Shown here: positions 17,034 through 20,000 of the stretch, one piece after another
Position numbering within the stretch: the stretch's first letter is position 1
Layout of the letters: the number at the start of each line of letters is the position of its first letter
Assembly: GCA_963575745.1 (NCBI GenBank)
Contig: CAUYUJ010011181.1
Span: 191,271-211,270, forward strand
DNA: 20,000 nt
Direction: 5' to 3'
Origin: Prorocentrum cordatum
Taxonomy: Eukaryota; Sar; Dinophyceae; Prorocentrales; Prorocentraceae
Notes under the pieces: model-generated
What the model saw: only the letters and a program-made list of their open reading frames with translations
Told to the model about the DNA's origin: nothing
Database searches by the model: none
Made by a program: the position numbers and the translations under genes

Positions 17034-18347
17034 AAAGGGGGGGGCGCAAACACTGGTGCATGCAGCTCCGATAGTTGGTCGCTCAGGGCGTTTCCTGGCG
17101 CAAAGAAAAGCAGCTGCGTGCAGCAGATGTTGTTAAATCTCTGTCTCTCTCTCTCTCTCTGTGGGGGTGCACGTACAGAGCGCGCAACGTCTGGGCGTTG
17201 TGGCGGCATTTTGTGGCAGGCGGAGGGGGAGGAGGAGGCCTTGTAAAGGGCTCCTGGTGCCCTCCAGGAGGCCTCGTGGGGGGATGATGCCTCTTGGAGG
17301 TCCCTGGGGGCCTTTGGGGGCCTTCTTGGGGGCCTATTGGGGCTGTTTCGGGGGGAATGGCTCCCAGGGGTCTCTTCGACTCCCCCATCTGATCTGAGGC
17401 GCCTCCTATGGCTTTTTGTTCGGGGCCTCCTCGGCCGCTCCCGGTCGGTACAGGTGCAGCCGTCTTCTCCTGTTGTTGCCGGAGTCTTGCCAGAGACACC
17501 TAGGGCCCTGGCGCTGCTCTGTATCCGACTATCGGAGCAGCCGGCACGCACTTCCCTGGTGCCCTCATGTCGCGCGATCTTGAATGATGCGCCGCCGTAG
17601 TGCTCTAAGCGGAAGCGATTGTGCAGCGCGGCAGCCGCGCTCGCGAGTGCCACGATTACGACCAGCGCGGCTGTACTAGCAAGGTGCGCTGGGTGACGTT
17701 TTCTAACAAGCATTCTGCTGTGCCGCTGCCGTGTTGGCTTCAGCCGCGAGTGACCTTTGCGAAAGATCGTGCACTCCGCTTGCGATTCTTTCTGCCTTGC
17801 AAAACAAGCGATGACATCTGCTCCAGCGTCTGCCACCGATATGCCAGAACAGTGGGGCAACGATCCATAACAGATCGGGCCTCCGCGCACACAATATCCC
17901 ATCATGCACACATATGGCGCTGTGCCAGGCACGGGGGCACTTGTCCTGCATTCCCAGGCCGCCTCCGACTCCTTCTGTCAGGTCTGGGAGCGCCCCTGGA
18001 GCGGAGATTCTCCAGGGCTCATCCGCCCCCCCGACTCGCCCCTCGGACCAGCCAGGCTGGGCTCATGCGAGAGGGCTTTGCAGACGGGCGTCTGTTCCAC
18101 CCGCCGAGGAAGCCCCCACTTTGCCGGCGAGTTCCGTCGGACACGTCTCAGGATGCTCAGATAAGCGACGTCCTGCCGTTTTCCATGCTGGTTCCCTGGA
18201 ATCCCGGACGCTTTCTTTCCCCAGGTCCGGCTTGTCGCCCCGAGCCGGTTCTTGTCGGTCCCGGGGCCCACTGTGAGGTCCCTCCGGCCCTAAAAACGGC
18301 GAAGACCCCCCGCCAGGATTTCTTCAAGACGCGAGCATGTCTCAAGG
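17034..18347. other. Intron body, no gene recognised
   Basis: Contains a (CT)n tract at 17138-17161, a CTTGGGGGCC quasi-repeat block at 17260-17400, and a short hairpin, CCCTGGAG...CTCCAGGG, near 17994-18018. A minus-strand frame of about 300 codons (17932 down to 17009) crosses these repeats and has no recognised domain. It fits as part of an intron of about 1.55 kb between two pieces of the HET-like domain. Confidence 0.45.
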
Positions 18348-18382
18348 CCTCTCAGATGGGGTCGGAATCCGACCCCGAGAGG
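18348..18382. repeat. 35-bp palindrome abutting an exon
   Basis: CCTCTCAGATGGGGTCGG continues AATCCGACCCCGAGAGG, a nearly full inverted repeat. It contains GATGGGGTCGGA, the core word of the family B MITE ends, and may be a residual end of such an element. It ends about 8 bp before the next coding piece. Confidence 0.7.
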
Positions 18383-18390
18383 AGGGGGAG

Positions 18391-18564
18391 GCAGAGCCGC
18401 GTTGCGACATCCGGTGCATCCACGGCGCGCACGTCAGCTTTGCGAGGGCGCTGAGGGAGTCCTACGCTCACGAGGGCCTGCGGGCCGGCTCGGCCGCGGC
18501 TGCTGTGCGCACCCTGGCGGCAGACAGCGTGCAGGTGACCAACGGGTCGGACAAGACGGAGAGC
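18391..18564 (+). CDS. Roco protein: HET-like domain, third piece
   Basis: Reads AEPRCDIRCIHGAHVSFARA, then LRESYAHEGLRAGSAAAAVR and TLAADSVQVTNGSDKTES. RC(x)I(x)CI(H) followed by a helix and VTNxSDK is the third conserved segment of the same domain as I remember it. AG at 18390 (GGAGGGGGAG) is a plausible acceptor. The segment ends at GAGAGC (18559-18564), which recurs at the start of the next piece. In frame 1 mod 3, it continues from the 16648 piece if the intron is a multiple of three. Confidence 0.65.
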
Positions 18565-18644
18565 CAGAGCACGACACGACCACAGTGTATCGAGGGGCCC
18601 CTGCCCTCCGGTAAGGCGTCGGGTCGCGCATGGGCAGCCCCTCC

Positions 18645-18870
18645 CCCAGGTGGTCCCAGGCAGCCCCCCTCCCAGGTGGTCCCGGCTGGCCGCAACAGGC
18701 CCCCGAGCAGCCCAGTGCGGTCTCAACACCCTGGCGCCGCCTCCGGCGGTGCCCCTGGGGCGCCCTGCGCCCCAAGGGTTGTGTTGTTGAGACCGCCCCG
18801 GGCTATTCGGGGGGCCTGTTGAGGCCAGCTGGGACTACCTGGGGGGGCTGCCTGTGTCCAACCTGGGTGG
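18645..18870. mobile_element. Inner foldback element, arms about 90-100 bp
   Basis: The left arm (CCCAGGTGGTCCCAGGCAGC, on through CGGCTGGCCGCAACAGGCCC and GCGGTCTCAACACC) pairs with the reverse complement of 18770-18870 (ACAGGCAGCCCCCCCAGG, CAGCTGGCCTCAACAGGCC, GCGGTCTCAACAAC). The left arm carries an extra internal duplication of CCCAGGTGGTCCC. The centre is about 35 bp and GC-rich. It is nested inside the larger TIR-bounded intron. Confidence 0.85.
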
Positions 18871-19019
18871 AGCCTTGCCACCTCCCCCCTCGAGGAAGTG
18901 CAAACATGGACCACGGCGCGTGGACTGGCGGCCGGTCCTGCTTCGGAGCAACATCGACGCGCCCCGTTTCGGGATCAGCGGCGCTGGCTTCGTGTCTCTT
19001 GGGGTACATGCCCCGATAA

Positions 19020-19049
19020 GTGGATCTGGCGCCCACGCGCCAGATCCAC
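19020..19049. repeat. Perfect 13-bp-arm hairpin
   Basis: GTGGATCTGGCGC, loop CCAC, then GCGCCAGATCCAC. It is followed by CGGATCCCTAATCCACG, which repeats part of the arm. It lies inside the last intron. It resembles a transcription terminator in shape only; a eukaryotic context makes that reading unlikely. Confidence 0.9.
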
Positions 19050-19313
19050 GGATCCCTAATCCACGTCAGCGTGTACCCGAATGTAAACTTTCGTTCCGGG
19101 GTCGACACTGAACTTCCACCTCCAACCCTGGGAGCCTTCGCGGACCTCTGCGTCGAGTGTTGCCTCAAGTGTTCTTAGCCCAAGGCGCCCCTCAGGATTC
19201 TCAAGGACGCCCTCACGGCCCCCAGAGGGCCTCCACCATGCTCTGGGCCAGGGGCACCCTGAGTCACCCCCGGCTGAGGGCCCTGGGCTCGTGTCGCTTG
19301 TCTGGCTCTCTGC

Positions 19314-19520
19314 GAGAGCGTGCAGCTCGGCAAAATCCCCCTGCTGGACGTCATGGTCCGCCGGCACGTCCTCGGCGCCGCGGCCGGCCCGCCAGAGGCG
19401 CCGGGGCCCCCCGCGGCACTGGCGGGCGCGAAGCTGGTGCGGTCCACGAAGAGGGTGAAGCGCAGGACGCACGCTGGGCAGGACGTCGCGGGGGGGAATC
19501 GGAGAAGCAACAGGGCATAA
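19314..19520 (+). CDS. Roco protein: C-terminal piece
   Basis: Reads ESVQLGKIPLLDVMVRRHVL, then Ala/Pro-rich sequence with AGPPEAPGPPAALAGAKLVR, and a basic tail (STKRVKRRTHAGQ) to TAA at 19518-19520. VTNGSDK followed by VQLxKI is one conserved block as I remember the family. Here it is divided between this piece and the preceding one, and this is the strongest single argument that they belong together. The basic C-terminus may be genuine or may run into intron before the stop. The MITE at 19541 begins just after the stop. Confidence 0.6.
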   Translation, partial: ESVQLGKIPLLDVMVRRHVLGAAAGPPEAPGPPAALAGAKLVRSTKRVKRRTHAGQDVAGGNRRSNRA

Positions 19521-19540
19521 ACATACACTTCTGGCGCTCT

Positions 19541-19750
19541 GAGCCTCCCAGATGGGGTCGGAGCAGATGGGGTCGGAGGATCGCGCCGCATCGCCGATGC
19601 GGCTCGACGATGCGGAGCACGATGTTCTCCACGCTGGCGTCGCCGATGCGTCGCCGACGTCGCCGTTGCGTCGCCGGTGTATCGCCGATGCATCGCCGAT
19701 GCGGCGCGATCCTCCGACCCCATCTGCTCGGACCCCATCCAGGATGCCTC
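19541..19750. mobile_element. MITE family B copy 2
   Basis: TIRs of about 55 bp. The left arm AGCCTCCCAGATGGGGTCGG is followed by AGCAGATGGGGTCGGAGG and ATCGCGCCGCATCG; the right arm is its inverted copy with few mismatches. Each arm contains a 15-bp direct doublet of GATGGGGTCGGA. The interior is a cluster of CGCCGATGC(G/A)TCGCCGA words. It matches the older copy at 8827-9036 in length and organisation. No ORF, non-autonomous. Confidence 0.9.
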
Positions 19751-20000
19751 TAGGCGCTCCGCGCGGATTTCTTGGATCCGCGCTGGGCCCCCCTGGGGCC
19801 CACCTGAGGCCTTTCCTGTGAGACCTTCCCGAGGCCCACCCGACAGATCTGTTCGACTAGTTCGACTCTAGCTCGACTCAAGTCGACGGACGTTCGACGC
19901 CTCATCGTCGCATGAGTGGAGCGAGTTGCTCCAGGAAGGTTCTCCAAACGAGCATCGAAAGATACATATACCGCTATATACTTCCCTACCTTTTTCGCTT
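19751..20000. other. 3' flank with a TCGAC cluster
   Basis: 19853-19898 carries six TCGAC words in about 46 bp (TTCGACTAGTTCGACTCTAG, then CTCGACTCAAGTCGACGG and GTTCGAC), several of them overlapping palindromes. The last 60 bp turn AT-rich (ATACATATACCGCTATATAC). No gene is recognised. Confidence 0.5.

Larger units (their letters stand above)
18559..19319. mobile_element. Intron bounded by its own TIRs (outer element)
   Basis: The left end GAGAGCCAGAGCACGACACG pairs with the reverse complement of 19291-19310, which reads GAGAGCCAGACAAGCGACAC. GAGAGC also stands at 19314-19319, so the coding text ...DKTES can be joined to SVQLGKIP... with a single GAGAGC. The removed length is 755 bp, which is exactly the 2-mod-3 shift between the frames on the two sides. 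The junction ends are not GT-AG in any register. It contains a second complete inverted-repeat element (18645-18870) and a 30-bp hairpin (19020-19049). Confidence 0.65.
7194..19520 (+). other. Proposed single Roco gene, Roc-COR-HET-like, at least 7 exons
   Basis: This is my assembly of separate coding pieces into one gene. The order of conserved motifs is that of one protein: P-loop GGGGEGKT (8265), DTGGQ (10353), COR, the SHRWE region (12479), RFWTRFEAW (about 16730), VTNGSDK (about 18535) and VQLGKIPLLD (19320). All are on the plus strand. Where a junction could be examined, the two sides can be joined in frame with continuous domain sequence (11704/11996, 12652/16651, 18561/19317). Intron contents are TIR elements and simple repeats, not other genes. 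Alternatives are a pseudogene broken by insertions, or two neighbouring genes (Roc-COR and HET-like). Continuity of exon C into D, in phase with GT and AG ends, argues against the second. Confidence 0.6.

Noticed and set aside
17009-17932. Minus-strand frame of about 307 codons with one hydrophobic segment
   Set aside because: It runs through a CT microsatellite, quasi-repeats and one arm of a TIR element. One hydrophobic stretch is not enough to call a gene.
19020-19049. Hairpin as an intrinsic transcription terminator
   Set aside because: No T-run follows, and the context is eukaryotic and intronic.
1-20000. Relic dinoflagellate spliced-leader sequences marking retrogenes, and tRNA or rRNA genes
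   Set aside because: A by-eye search found no convincing match to the spliced-leader core or to tRNA/rRNA landmarks. A computed search could still find diverged ones.

Overview
The window reads as nuclear DNA of a high-GC dinoflagellate. The grounds are very high GC, genes apparently on one strand, coding pieces separated by long introns, many short terminal-inverted-repeat (TIR) elements inside those introns, long simple-sequence tracts, and a protein domain (motif SHRWE, then LPQG, RFWTRFEAW and VTNGSDK) that I remember mainly from dinoflagellate proteomes. A Prorocentrum-like genome would fit the GC and intron content, but the species is a guess. I saw no rRNA, tRNA, CRISPR array, bacterial operon, reverse transcriptase or transposase.

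Layout. 1-1.1 kb is non-coding, with a 192-bp foldback element and a GAA/AAT microsatellite. 1.10-2.77 kb is an intact ORF for an ankyrin-repeat protein. 2.8-7.1 kb is repeat-rich DNA without a recognisable gene: one TIR element, short tandem repeats, a TA tract, and two copies of one small TIR family on either side of a copy of another. From 7.2 to 19.5 kb I piece together a single, heavily interrupted plus-strand gene.

The interrupted gene appears to encode a Roco-type protein. A basic, Ser/Pro-rich N-terminus leads into the Roc GTPase P-loop (8.26 kb). An intron of about 1.4 kb packed with mobile elements follows, then the rest of Roc (DTGGQ at 10.35 kb) and the COR domain. COR is itself split by a 136-bp TIR element. 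A phase-0 GT-AG intron (11705-11995) leads to a C-terminal domain that resembles fungal HET / TIR-like modules. That last domain is cut into four exons (12.0-12.65, 16.65-16.83, 18.39-18.56 and 19.31-19.52 kb). Its first intron is about 4 kb and carries a 2.4-kb hexanucleotide repeat of alternating pyrimidine-purine sequence. Its last intron begins and ends in its own inverted repeats.

If the model is right, the product joins a Roc-COR GTPase switch to a HET/TIR-like output domain, an architecture like that of signalling or cell-death receptors. The upstream ankyrin ORF could be a separate gene or the N-terminal sensor part of the same one; the sequence alone does not decide. Exon edges are placed by frame and by domain continuity. 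Several do not have canonical GT-AG ends, and transcript data would be needed to fix them.
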